This document shows positions 15,250 to 24,004 of a stretch of DNA of 24,004 nt, piece by piece; the stretch's first letter is position 1; every line of letters begins with the position of its first letter. The position numbers and the translations under genes were made by a program. The DNA is taken from the NCBI RefSeq assembly GCF_000719285.1, contig NZ_JOFS01000063.1, positions 1 through 24,004 on the forward strand, written 5' to 3'. Source of the DNA: Streptomyces bicolor. GTDB taxonomy: Bacteria; Actinomycetota; Actinomycetes; Streptomycetales; Streptomycetaceae. The notes beneath the pieces are model-generated. The model did not search any database. It saw nothing but the letters and a program-made list of their open reading frames with translations, and was not told where the DNA came from.

Positions 15250-16446
15250 TCAGGCCAGGATGCGAGTGAGCTCCTTGGCGAGCGGCTCGCGCAGTTCCGG
15301 TGCGTCCACCCGTTCCAGGCGGACGTCCGTGCAGTCCACCCAGCTCGCCGCCTCGGCCAGGGCCTGGGCGACCGCGGGGACCGCCTTCGGGCCGTCCAGG
15401 GTGACCTGCTTGGCGACCAGGGTGTGGCCGTCGCGGGCCGGGTCCACGCGGCCGACGAGTTGGCCGCCGGCCAGGACGGGCATCGCGAAATAGCCGTGGA
15501 CCCGCTTCTGCTTGGGGACGTAGGCCTCCAGCCGGTGGGTGAAGCCGAAGATCCGCTCCGTACGTGCTCGTTCCCAGATGAGGGAGTCGAACGGGGACAG
15601 GAGCGTCGTACGGTGGCGGCCGCGCGGGGGTGTTTCCAGGGCGGCGGGGTCGGCCCAGGCCGGCTTGCCCCAGCCTTCCACCGTGACCGGGACCAGGCCC
15701 GAGTCGGCGATCACCGCGTCCACCTGGTCGCCCTTGAGGCGGTGGTAGTCGGCGATGTCCGCGCGGGTGCCGACGCCGAGGGACTGGCCGGCGAGGCGGA
15801 CCAGGCGGCGCAGGCACTCGGTGTCGTCCAGCTCGTCGTGCAGCAGTGTGGCCGGGATGGCGCGTTCCGCGAGGTCGTAGACGCGCTTCCAGCCGCGGCG
15901 TTCGACGCAGACCACCTCGCCGTACATGAGGGCGCGTTCGACGGCGACCTTCGCTCCGGACCAGTCCCACCAGTCGCTGGTTCTCTTCGCGCCGCCCAGT
16001 TCGGTCGCGGTGAGGGGGCCCTCGGAGCGGAGCTGTTTGATCACCTGGTCGTAGGCGCCGTCGGGGAGATCGTGGTTCCAGTGGGGGCGGTTGCGGTAGG
16101 CGCGGCGGCGGAAGGCGAAGTGGGGCCACTCCTCGACGGGGAGGATGCAGGCGGCGTGGGACCAGTACTCGAAGGCGTGGGGTGTGGGAGGCGCGGCCTT
16201 GGCGGCTGTCGTCCAGTACGCCTGCTCGACCGTCTTGCGGCCTACCGCGCCCAGGCGGGCGTACGGGATCAGTTCGTGGGAGCGGGCCAGCACCGAGATG
16301 GTGTCGAGTTGGATCGCGCCGAGGTGACGGAGTATGCCGCGGACGCCGGACCTTCGGTCGGGGGTGCCGAGGAAGCCTTGGGCTTTCAGGGCGATGCGGC
16401 GGGCTTCGTCTGCCGAGAGGTCGGTGGTGGGGCGCGGGGTCGTCAT
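15250..16446 (-). CDS. YcaQ/AlkZ-like winged-helix DNA glycosylase
   Basis: The protein has 398 residues and belongs to the winged-helix HTH_42 family that includes E. coli YcaQ and Streptomyces AlkZ. These DNA glycosylases excise bulky or crosslinked adducts and unhook interstrand crosslinks. The catalytic segment HLGAIQLDTI (41-50) contains Gln46 and Asp48. This is the QxD motif of the broad-specificity YcaQ type, rather than the QxQ motif of azinomycin-resistance AlkZ. Further family signs are the WSHAACILP region (94-102), HHR-like aromatic clusters and the SPFDSLIWERAR segment. No ribosome-binding site precedes the ATG. A -10 element ends eight bases before it, so the mRNA is probably leaderless. 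The upstream sequence matches a DNA-damage promoter. No biosynthetic cluster is near, so a general repair role is more likely than self-resistance. Confidence 0.9.
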   Translation of the reverse strand: MTTPRPTTDLSADEARRIALKAQGFLGTPDRRSGVRGILRHLGAIQLDTISVLARSHELIPYARLGAVGRKTVEQAYWTTAAKAAPPTPHAFEYWSHAACILPVEEWPHFAFRRRAYRNRPHWNHDLPDGAYDQVIKQLRSEGPLTATELGGAKRTSDWWDWSGAKVAVERALMYGEVVCVERRGWKRVYDLAERAIPATLLHDELDDTECLRRLVRLAGQSLGVGTRADIADYHRLKGDQVDAVIADSGLVPVTVEGWGKPAWADPAALETPPRGRHRTTLLSPFDSLIWERARTERIFGFTHRLEAYVPKQKRVHGYFAMPVLAGGQLVGRVDPARDGHTLVAKQVTLDGPKAVPAVAQALAEAASWVDCTDVRLERVDAPELREPLAKELTRILA

Positions 16447-16454
16447 GGGATCGG

Positions 16455-16477
16455 ACGATAGGGGGTGGTACTGACAA
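16455..16477 (-). promoter_or_regulatory. RecA-NDp/PafBC-like DNA-damage promoter of the YcaQ/AlkZ-like gene
   Basis: Read on the minus strand, TTGTCAGTA (16477-16469), eight bases and TATCGT (16460-16455) match the actinobacterial pattern TTGTCRGTG-N8-TANNNT, except for the last base of the first element. The -10 lies eight bases before the ATG, which suggests a leaderless transcript. The consensus is established knowledge for mycobacterial and streptomycete damage genes; its use here is inferred. Confidence 0.7.
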
Positions 16478-16539
16478 TGGGGGGTGAGCTGGGGATTTGG
16501 AGGGGAGGGGCAGTTGGGGTGAGGGTGCGCGTTTGGGTT

Positions 16540-16676
16540 CTCGCCCCCGCCGCCCCTACCCGTCCCGTCCTCCAGGGGCTCTGCCCCTTCGACCCCGGCC
16601 CCTTCTGGGGGCTGCCGCCCCCAGACGCCCGGCTTCGACCCCTGAAGGGCCTCGTCCTCCAGCGCCGGACAGGCTG
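16540..16676 (-). repeat. streptomycete dispersed intergenic repeat (degenerate copy)
   Basis: This gene-free stretch is built of C-rich blocks and small hairpins. GGGGC pairs with GCCCC (16575-16587), a 9-bp stem 16604-16612 pairs with 16617-16625 around TGCC, and CTTC-GACCCCT-GAAG follows. The end reads CTCGTCCTCCAGCGCCGGAC-AGGCTGA, with a very similar arrangement recurring in intergenic regions of many Streptomyces chromosomes in my recollection. Whether it has other copies in this genome cannot be seen from the window. It may also act as a terminator for the GNAT gene. Strand is assigned arbitrarily. Confidence 0.6.
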
Positions 16677-16716
16677 AAAAGACGCGAAGTCACCGTCGGC
16701 GAGGAAAGCGGCTCGT

Positions 16717-17313
16717 TCAGGGGTGGTTGGGCCTGGGGGGCCGGGGTGGGGCGGGTAGATATGGCGCCGTTGATGGGAGGCTCAGGTCTGATGGGAGCAG
16801 GGAGCCCACCCAGGAGTCTCGGCGTACGCCCTGGTGGACGATGGCGGAGCGGAGAGTGCCCTCGATGGTGAAGCCGGTGCGTTCCGCCACTGCGCGGGAG
16901 GGGGTGTTGCCGACCTCCGCGCGCCATTCGACACGGTCGATCGACATGTCGACGAAGGCCCAGCGGGAAGCGGCCAGGACGGCCTGGGTGACGTAGCCGT
17001 TGCCGCGGTGTTCCTTGGCGGCCCAGAAACCGATCTCGGCGTCGCTCATGGAACGCATCGTCAGGCCCAGCATGCCCACCAGGTCCTCCCCTTCGGGGAG
17101 GAAGAGGCCCCAGGTGAACATCGAACCGTTGTTCCAGCCCTCCGGCACCAGTTGATGCGTGAAGCTGTGGGCGTGTTCGTACAGGTAGGGGGAGGGGATC
17201 GTGGTCCAGCGCAGGATGTCGGGGTCCTGGACGGCCTCGTACACGGCGTCGGTGTCCGGTGGGCCGACCGTGCGCATGAGGAGGCGGTCCGTGGTGAGCG
17301 TGACGGGTTCCAT
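16717..17313 (-). CDS. GNAT-family N-acetyltransferase (RimJ/RimL-like)
   Basis: The protein has 198 residues. It opens with VTLTTDRLLMRTV, the usual first strand of RimJ/RimL-type acetyltransferases. Motif A, with the acetyl-CoA pyrophosphate loop HRGNGYVTQAV (102-112), follows the strand DAEIGFWAA. The C-terminal part has VEWRAEVGNTPSRAVAERTGFTIEGTLR (128-155), typical of the subfamily. A Pro/Arg-rich tail (175-198) runs to the edge of the dispersed repeat and may be a frayed end. The substrate (ribosomal protein N-terminus or a small molecule) cannot be told. The start is uncertain: ATG 17313 fits the domain best but has no good ribosome-binding site. ATG 17349 would add 12 residues. Confidence 0.85.
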   Translation of the reverse strand: MEPVTLTTDRLLMRTVGPPDTDAVYEAVQDPDILRWTTIPSPYLYEHAHSFTHQLVPEGWNNGSMFTWGLFLPEGEDLVGMLGLTMRSMSDAEIGFWAAKEHRGNGYVTQAVLAASRWAFVDMSIDRVEWRAEVGNTPSRAVAERTGFTIEGTLRSAIVHQGVRRDSWVGSLLPSDLSLPSTAPYLPAPPRPPRPNHP

Positions 17314-17525
17314 CGGCCGATTCTGGTCGTGGGCCGTCGCGAGCGCCATTCTTTTGTGCGCTGTGTGAACCATGCGGTGTGTGAGCGCCTGATCGCGTTT
17401 CGCACAATTCGTTGGCGGAACGCGGCACCATCCGCGACCCCCGGCCGTTGTCCCCTTTGAGGGAGATTTGAAGCAGCGGATCGTCGGCGTCCCCGGCAGG
17501 CTCCCGGCGTGGCGGGGTCCTCGCA

Positions 17526-17531
17526 TACGAT
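17526..17531 (+). promoter_or_regulatory. candidate -10 element for secA
   Basis: TACGAT fits TANNNT and lies 70 bases before the secA GTG in the 287-base divergent gap between the GNAT gene and secA. No clear -35 hexamer stands at the expected distance. Nothing else in this gap is recognisable. Confidence 0.3.
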
Positions 17532-17600
17532 GGCCGTTGCTCAGCCAAGTCAAATGGAAACCGACCGTCCCAGGCCCGACCGGCAAGGAGACCAACCCCC

Positions 17601-20450
<2,850 letters not shown>

Positions 20451-20462
20451 CACGGGTTGAGG

Positions 20463-20489
20463 GGGCGGCGCGAGGAGCGTGCGCCGCCC
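20463..20489 (+). terminator. first secA terminator hairpin
   Basis: GGGCGGCGC (20463-20471) pairs perfectly with GCGCCGCCC (20481-20489) around a nine-base loop, 12 bases after the secA stop codon. Confidence 0.8.
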
Positions 20490-20532
20490 ACACAGGCGGT
20501 GACGGCGCTTGGGACGCCGTAGTGGCAGGCCG

Positions 20533-20567
20533 GAAGGGCCGGGTCTCCTTTGGGGGCCCGGCCCTTC
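20533..20567 (+). terminator. second secA terminator hairpin
   Basis: GAAGGGCCGGG (20533-20543) pairs with CCCGGCCCTTC (20557-20567), an 11-bp stem with a 13-base loop. On the minus strand it could also stop transcripts of the convergent Rv3235-like gene. Confidence 0.8.
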
Positions 20568-20797
20568 GGCGTGGGCGGTCCGAGGGGGTTCGTCGTTGGT
20601 GGGCGGCCGGGACCCGCGGGGTGGCAGGTGGTCGTTGCTGTGGACGGGGCCGCGTGGTGGCCTGTTGTGGCGTGTGGGCGGCTCGCGGGGTGTGGGCGGT
20701 GGCCTTCCATGGGGTGAGCCCGGGTGGTGGCCTGTAGTCGTCCGGGGGCGAGTCCGTGCGCCAGCCTGCAGTCGTCCCTGGACGAGTCGTGTGGTGG

Positions 20798-21622
20798 TCA
20801 GTCCTCGTCCGTGCGTGGTCTGCGCGGGCCGCCCAGTTCCACGGCCGTGCAGCGCCAGCGGAGGTCGCCGCCCCGTTCCAGGCGGAACGCCATGGCGCGC
20901 AACTGGTCGCCTGCGCCGATGCGGGCGAAGGCCTCGATGGCGCCCGGGCGGGGTTCGAAGTAGCCGATGTCGCGGACCACCGGGCGGGTGCCGCGGGCGC
21001 GTAGCGGGCTGCGATCCGCGAGCCAGGCGAGTTCGTCGTAGGCACGGCCCGCGGTGTGACGGAGCATCGAGTGGACGGGGCGCTGGCCGCTCAGGACCAG
21101 GAGCAGGCGGTCTGCGAAGACGTCGGTGGGGCGGGGTTGGGGGACGTGGGGGAGAGGCGTGGGAGGGGGCTGCGGCGGGACGATCGCCGGGGCTGGCACC
21201 GTGCCCGGCGTTGCGGTTGGGGTGAGGTGGGTCGCGCGGCTCGGCGCTTGTAGGGTGCCGCCCTCCTTCGGGACGGGCGGCGCCCCAGCGGCACCACCGC
21301 CCGCAGGCTGCGTGGGTACCGCTGCTCGCGGCTGAGCGGAGGCCGGCGGCGGCATGACTGCCCGCGGTTGTGGCGAGGCCGGCGGTGGCATGACCGCTCG
21401 CGGTTGGGTGGGTGTGGATGGTGGGCGGTTGTCCCTGGGCCTGGTGTGTGCGTTGGCTCCCGTCGTGGCCGAGGGTCCGGGTGGGCGGCCGTCGGGCGAT
21501 GCCGTACGAGGTGCGCCGCCGCTCGGGGTGCGGGGTGGGGTGCTGCCGGGGCGGCGGATGTCGCGGCGGGTCGGTGGGCGGGTGCCGGGGCGGTGCTGGG
21601 TCCTGGTCATGACCTTGTTCAT
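20798..21622 (-). CDS. Rv3235-family protein with Pro-rich N-terminal half
   Basis: The protein has 274 residues. The N-terminal 165 residues are Pro/Arg/Thr/Ala-rich, probably disordered, and contain three tandem copies of a QPRAVMPPPAS-like unit (about 73-105). The folded C-terminal part (about 168-270) has the family pattern DVFADRLLLVLSGQRPVHSMLRHT...YDELAWL...VVRDIGYFEPRPGAIEAFARIGAGDQLRAMAFRLE...WRCTAVELG. This matches the actinobacterial Rv3235 family, also encoded near secA in mycobacteria; its function is unknown. The ATG at 21622 has GGGGA four bases upstream. The frame stays open upstream with plausible residues (PRTPYKITDREVTARYLPG), so an earlier GTG start is possible. Confidence 0.8.
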   Translation of the reverse strand: MNKVMTRTQHRPGTRPPTRRDIRRPGSTPPRTPSGGAPRTASPDGRPPGPSATTGANAHTRPRDNRPPSTPTQPRAVMPPPASPQPRAVMPPPASAQPRAAVPTQPAGGGAAGAPPVPKEGGTLQAPSRATHLTPTATPGTVPAPAIVPPQPPPTPLPHVPQPRPTDVFADRLLLVLSGQRPVHSMLRHTAGRAYDELAWLADRSPLRARGTRPVVRDIGYFEPRPGAIEAFARIGAGDQLRAMAFRLERGGDLRWRCTAVELGGPRRPRTDED

Positions 21623-21949
21623 GGGGTCCCCGTTCGGTGAGCCCGGGAGATACCGGGCAGTAACTTCGCGGTCGGTGATCTTGTACGGGGTTCTGGGCAC
21701 CGACGGCAAGGAAGCGGGAGTTCGGATCGGGCGGCCGGAAACTTCACTTATCTGGGTGATCGCGAGGCGTGGAAGGCCGTGATGGCGGGCCTGCACCGGG
21801 TGAGTTCCCGGACCGGAGTGGACGCCCGACGAGCCGGCGGTGGGGACTCGAAAGGGGACACCCGCACGTATCCTGAAGGCCTTCCGGGAGGCGCGATGCC
21901 CGCCCTTCCGGGTCCAGGCGGAGCCTCACGAGTACGAAAGCGGTCGGCC
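21623..21949. other. 327-base divergent intergenic region
   Basis: The gap separates the divergent Rv3235-like and DUF6912-like genes, so promoters for both should lie here. TATCCT (21869-21874) is a possible -10 for the plus-strand gene, 75 bases before its start, without a good -35. No gene, strong hairpin or long repeat is seen. The minus-strand frame of the Rv3235-like gene stays open through part of it. Confidence 0.45.
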
Positions 21950-22465
21950 ATGCGCGTCTACGTCCCCCTGACCCTCCCCGGCCTCACCGAGGCGTACAAG
22001 ACGGGCGAGTTGGGGGCCGGGCCACTCGTCGCGTACGCGGTCACGCCGGCGTTGCGCGAGTGGTACCTCTCCGATGACATCGAGGAGTTGGAGTACGCGG
22101 CGTTGAACCGGGCCGCGCTTGCCTCGCTGCGGCTGCTGGCGGCGGACGCCGGGGCGGTGCGCCGGCGGGTCGTGGTCGCCGTGGACGTGCCCGACGGGGC
22201 GGCCGTCGCCGACCCCGACCGGGGGCTGGATCCGTCCGCGCTGGGTGAGGTGCGGATCGCCGGGGGTGTGGCGCTGGCCAAGGCCGCCTCGGTGCATGTC
22301 GACTCGGGCGACGCGGAGGCCGACGTGGCGGCGGCAGCGGAGGCGCTTGCGGCGGCGGACGGTGGGGACGACGACGCGCAGTTCGTGGTGGACGGGGCGG
22401 AGGACCACGAGCTGCTGTGGTACGCCACTCAGGAGATTCCGAATCTGGTCGGGCTGGGGGAGTGA
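21950..22465 (+). CDS. DUF6912-like actinobacterial conserved hypothetical protein
   Basis: The protein has 171 residues. The start MRVYVPLTLPGLTEAYKTGELGAGPLVAYAVTPALREWY is strongly characteristic of a small actinobacterial family (DUF6912) of unknown function. The middle (about 52-110) alternates strands and helices, with VVVAVDVPDG and VRIAGGVALAKAASVHVDS. The acidic C-terminal part ends LLWYATQEIPNLVGLGE, also family-like. No signal peptide, membrane helix or catalytic motif is visible, so it is probably a cytoplasmic protein. The ribosome-binding site is weak (GAAAG, ten bases upstream). The frame is open upstream, but without family-like sequence. Confidence 0.82.
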   Translation: MRVYVPLTLPGLTEAYKTGELGAGPLVAYAVTPALREWYLSDDIEELEYAALNRAALASLRLLAADAGAVRRRVVVAVDVPDGAAVADPDRGLDPSALGEVRIAGGVALAKAASVHVDSGDAEADVAAAAEALAAADGGDDDAQFVVDGAEDHELLWYATQEIPNLVGLGE

Positions 22466-22551
22466 GGCCTCGGCGCGGCGCAGGGCCCGGCCCGGTGCTC
22501 GGCGTTGGCGCCGGATGTGCTCGGATGCCCGTTGACCTGCCGTTCTCTTGA

Positions 22552-22574
22552 TTGTCAGTGGTGGCGGGTACGGT
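22552..22574 (+). promoter_or_regulatory. RecA-NDp/PafBC-like DNA-damage promoter of the HAD gene
   Basis: TTGTCAGTG (22552-22560), eight bases and TACGGT (22569-22574) match the actinobacterial damage-promoter pattern TTGTCRGTG-N8-TANNNT at every fixed position. The -10 ends seven bases before the ATG at 22582, and there is no ribosome-binding site, so the transcript is probably leaderless. Regulation by PafBC is inferred. Confidence 0.78.
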
Positions 22575-22581
22575 TTTTGGC

Positions 22582-23247
22582 ATGGGGAAGCAGGTAGGGG
22601 TGCACATTGTCTGGGACTGGAACGGGACGCTGTTCCACGACAATGACGCGATCATCGGGGCGACGAACGCGGCGTTCGCCGAGCTGGGGCTGGAACCGAT
22701 CACGATGGAGCAGTACCGGGCGCTGTACTGCGTGCCGGTGCCGAAGTTCTACGAGCGGTTGCTGGGGCGGCTGCCGACCGAGGCCGAGTGGGAGGTCATG
22801 GACGAGACCTTCCACCGTTACTACGCCGAGCACCGGGTGAGGTGCGGGCTCACCGAGGGCGTGGCGGAGCTGCTCGTGGAGTGGCGGTCGTCGGGGCGCA
22901 GCCAGTCGATCCTCAGCATGTACGGGCATGACGAACTGGTCCCGCTCGTGCGCGGGTTCGGGATCGAGGAGCACTTCATACGCGTCGACGGGCGGACCGG
23001 GCCGTCCGGGGGCAGCAAGGCCGAGCACATGGTGCGGCACGTCCAGGCGCTGGTGAGCGTGGATCCCGCTCGCACGGTGGTGATCGGGGACGCCGCCGAC
23101 GATGCGGTGGCGGCGCTGCATGTGGGGGCGCGGGCCGTGCTCTACACCGGCGGGTCGCACAGCCGGGCGAGCCTCGAGGAAGTGGGCGTGCCGGTGGTGG
23201 ACACGTTGGGGGAGGCGGTCGCGGAGGCGGAGCGGTTGGCGGCGTAG
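22582..23247 (+). CDS. HAD-superfamily hydrolase (phosphoglycolate phosphatase-like) with variant motif I
   Basis: The protein has 221 residues. It has the four HAD motifs: motif I IVWDWNGTLFHD (9-20) with nucleophile Asp12, motif II ILSMYG with a Ser, motif III lysine in GGSKAEHM, and motif IV VVIGDAADDAVAAL. A helical cap lies between motifs I and II (about 20-95), as in phosphoglycolate phosphatase and beta-phosphoglucomutase relatives. The usual second aspartate of motif I (DxD) is Asn14 here. That residue is the general acid/base in most HAD phosphatases, so activity may be altered. ATG 22582 lies seven bases after a damage-type -10 element and has no ribosome-binding site. An upstream in-frame start would fall within that promoter. 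The substrate is unknown. Confidence 0.85.
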   Translation: MGKQVGVHIVWDWNGTLFHDNDAIIGATNAAFAELGLEPITMEQYRALYCVPVPKFYERLLGRLPTEAEWEVMDETFHRYYAEHRVRCGLTEGVAELLVEWRSSGRSQSILSMYGHDELVPLVRGFGIEEHFIRVDGRTGPSGGSKAEHMVRHVQALVSVDPARTVVIGDAADDAVAALHVGARAVLYTGGSHSRASLEEVGVPVVDTLGEAVAEAERLAA

Positions 23248-23255
23248 GAGGTCTG

Positions 23256-23289
23256 CGGCGCCGGGCGGAGTGTGTGGCGCCCGGCGCCG
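23256..23289. terminator. bidirectional terminator between HAD and DJ-1/PfpI genes
   Basis: A perfect 12-bp stem pairs CGGCGCCGGGCG (23256-23267) with CGCCCGGCGCCG (23278-23289) around a ten-base loop. It lies in the 77-base gap between the two convergent genes and can serve both. Confidence 0.85.
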
Positions 23290-23324
23290 GGGCCGGGGCG
23301 GTGCCGATCGGTGGTGCCGGTGGG

Positions 23325-23891
23325 CTACGTCACCGGTGCTTTCGCCCTCAGTACCGTCAGGAACTCCCGCATCCAAGCCGAGTGGTCCGGCCAGGCGCGG
23401 GAGGAGACCAGGGTGCCGTCGACCACTGCCTCGGCGTCCTTGAAGGTGGCGCCGGCGGCCTGCATGTCCAGTTCGAGGGCGGGGTACGCCGTGACGCGGC
23501 GGCCGCGGAGGCTGTCGGTCGCGGCGGTGAGCAGGGGGCCGTGGCAGATCTGGGCGACCGGTTTGTCGGCGTCGAAGAACGACTTGAGGATCTTGCGGAG
23601 TTCGGGGTCGTTGCGGAGGTACTCGGGGGCGCGGCCGCCGGGGATGACGATGGCCGCGTAGTCGCCGGGGTCTACCTCGGAGAAGGCGAGGTCGGCGGGC
23701 CAGGTGTAGCCGGGTTTCTCGGTGTAGGTGTCGAAGCCGGGTTCGAAGTCGTGGACGACGAACTGGAGCTTCTTGCGGGTGGGGGCCGCGATGTGGACGT
23801 CGTAGCCCTCTTCGCGGAGGCGCTGGTAGGGGTAGAGGACCTCCAGTGACTCTGCGGCGTCGCCGGTGACGATGAGGATTTTCGCTGTCAT
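23325..23891 (-). CDS. DJ-1/PfpI-family protein
   Basis: The protein has 188 residues, the typical single-domain size. It shows the Rossmann-like start AKILIVTGDAAESLEVLYPYQRLREEGY with the conserved acidic residue (Glu14 or Glu17), the strand YAAIVIPGGRAPEYLR (78-93), and the nucleophile elbow AQICHGP (114-119) with Cys116 and His117. The family includes PfpI-like peptidases, glyoxalase III/deglycase-type enzymes and chaperones. The Cys-His pair suggests an active enzyme, but the reaction cannot be named. The ATG has ribosome-binding site AAGAGGAG (23902-23909) ten bases upstream. The remaining 113 bases to the window end carry its leader and no recognised gene. Confidence 0.92.
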   Translation of the reverse strand: MTAKILIVTGDAAESLEVLYPYQRLREEGYDVHIAAPTRKKLQFVVHDFEPGFDTYTEKPGYTWPADLAFSEVDPGDYAAIVIPGGRAPEYLRNDPELRKILKSFFDADKPVAQICHGPLLTAATDSLRGRRVTAYPALELDMQAAGATFKDAEAVVDGTLVSSRAWPDHSAWMREFLTVLRAKAPVT

Positions 23892-24004
23892 GTCGGGTGC
23901 GCTCCTCTTTTGGCCGTGGTCTGCGGCTCTGTCGGGGCCGGCCTACTGGGCAACTTGCCTCGGGGCGGGGGGATTGCCAAGGGGGCGTGCGAGTGTGGGG
24001 GGTG

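Larger units (their letters stand above)
20451..20797. other. 347-base gap after secA with tandem terminators
   Basis: The gap lies between convergent secA and the Rv3235-like gene. It holds two strong hairpins in its first third (20463-20489 and 20533-20567). GC-rich sequence follows, with an imperfect 25-base direct repeat (20731-20755 and 20764-20788, five mismatches) near its end. I see no gene in it. Confidence 0.65.

Noticed and set aside
15250..16446. Self-resistance gene of an antibiotic cluster (AlkZ type)
   Set aside because: The catalytic motif is QxD rather than QxQ and no biosynthetic gene lies in the window, so a housekeeping repair role is preferred.
16540..16676. CRISPR array or small RNA gene in the C-rich hairpin stretch
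   Set aside because: There are no regularly spaced identical repeats. The hairpins are of different sequence and fit the dispersed-repeat pattern.

Overview
The window is high-GC actinobacterial DNA, almost certainly from a Streptomyces. The signs are the codon bias, GTG starts, overlapping genes, a Streptomyces-type 5S rRNA end, and the gene order mtrA-mtrB-lpqB-comF-hpf-(response regulator)-secA-Rv3235-like. The same backbone is known from mycobacteria, so most of the window is conserved chromosomal core rather than an accessory island. I see no transposase, phage gene, CRISPR array or tRNA.

Layout. Positions 1-90 are the 3' part of a 5S rRNA, followed by a strong terminator and a second hairpin shared with the convergent operon. 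Positions 212-5861 (minus) hold a tightly coupled five-gene operon, read from a multi-pass membrane protein through DUF4129, DUF4350, a MoxR AAA+ ATPase and a DUF58 protein. This is a membrane-associated MoxR/DUF58 module of unknown cellular role. Positions 6002-7153 (plus) encode MtnA of methionine salvage. Positions 7315-11909 (plus) encode the MtrA response regulator, MtrB sensor kinase and LpqB lipoprotein. A 302-base gap with hairpins, a direct repeat and two DnaA-box-like 9-mers precedes comF (12212-13255). The ribosome hibernation factor (13572-14264) and an orphan LuxR-type response regulator (14466-15212) follow.

On the minus strand lie a YcaQ/AlkZ-like DNA glycosylase (15250-16446), a degenerate dispersed-repeat region (about 16540-16676) and a GNAT acetyltransferase (16717-17313). 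secA (17601-20450, plus) is followed by a double terminator. An Rv3235-like protein (20798-21622, minus), a small DUF6912-like protein (21950-22465, plus), a HAD-fold hydrolase (22582-23247, plus) and a DJ-1/PfpI-family protein (23325-23891, minus) complete the window.

The most interesting signal is regulatory. The YcaQ/AlkZ-like gene and the HAD gene, 6 kb apart and on opposite strands, both start 7-8 bases after a copy of the pattern TTGTCRGTG-N8-TANNNT. This is the SOS-independent, RecA-NDp/PafBC-type DNA-damage promoter of actinobacteria. The window may therefore carry two members of a DNA-damage regulon with probable leaderless mRNAs. The HAD protein has Asn instead of the usual second Asp of motif I, so its chemistry is uncertain.
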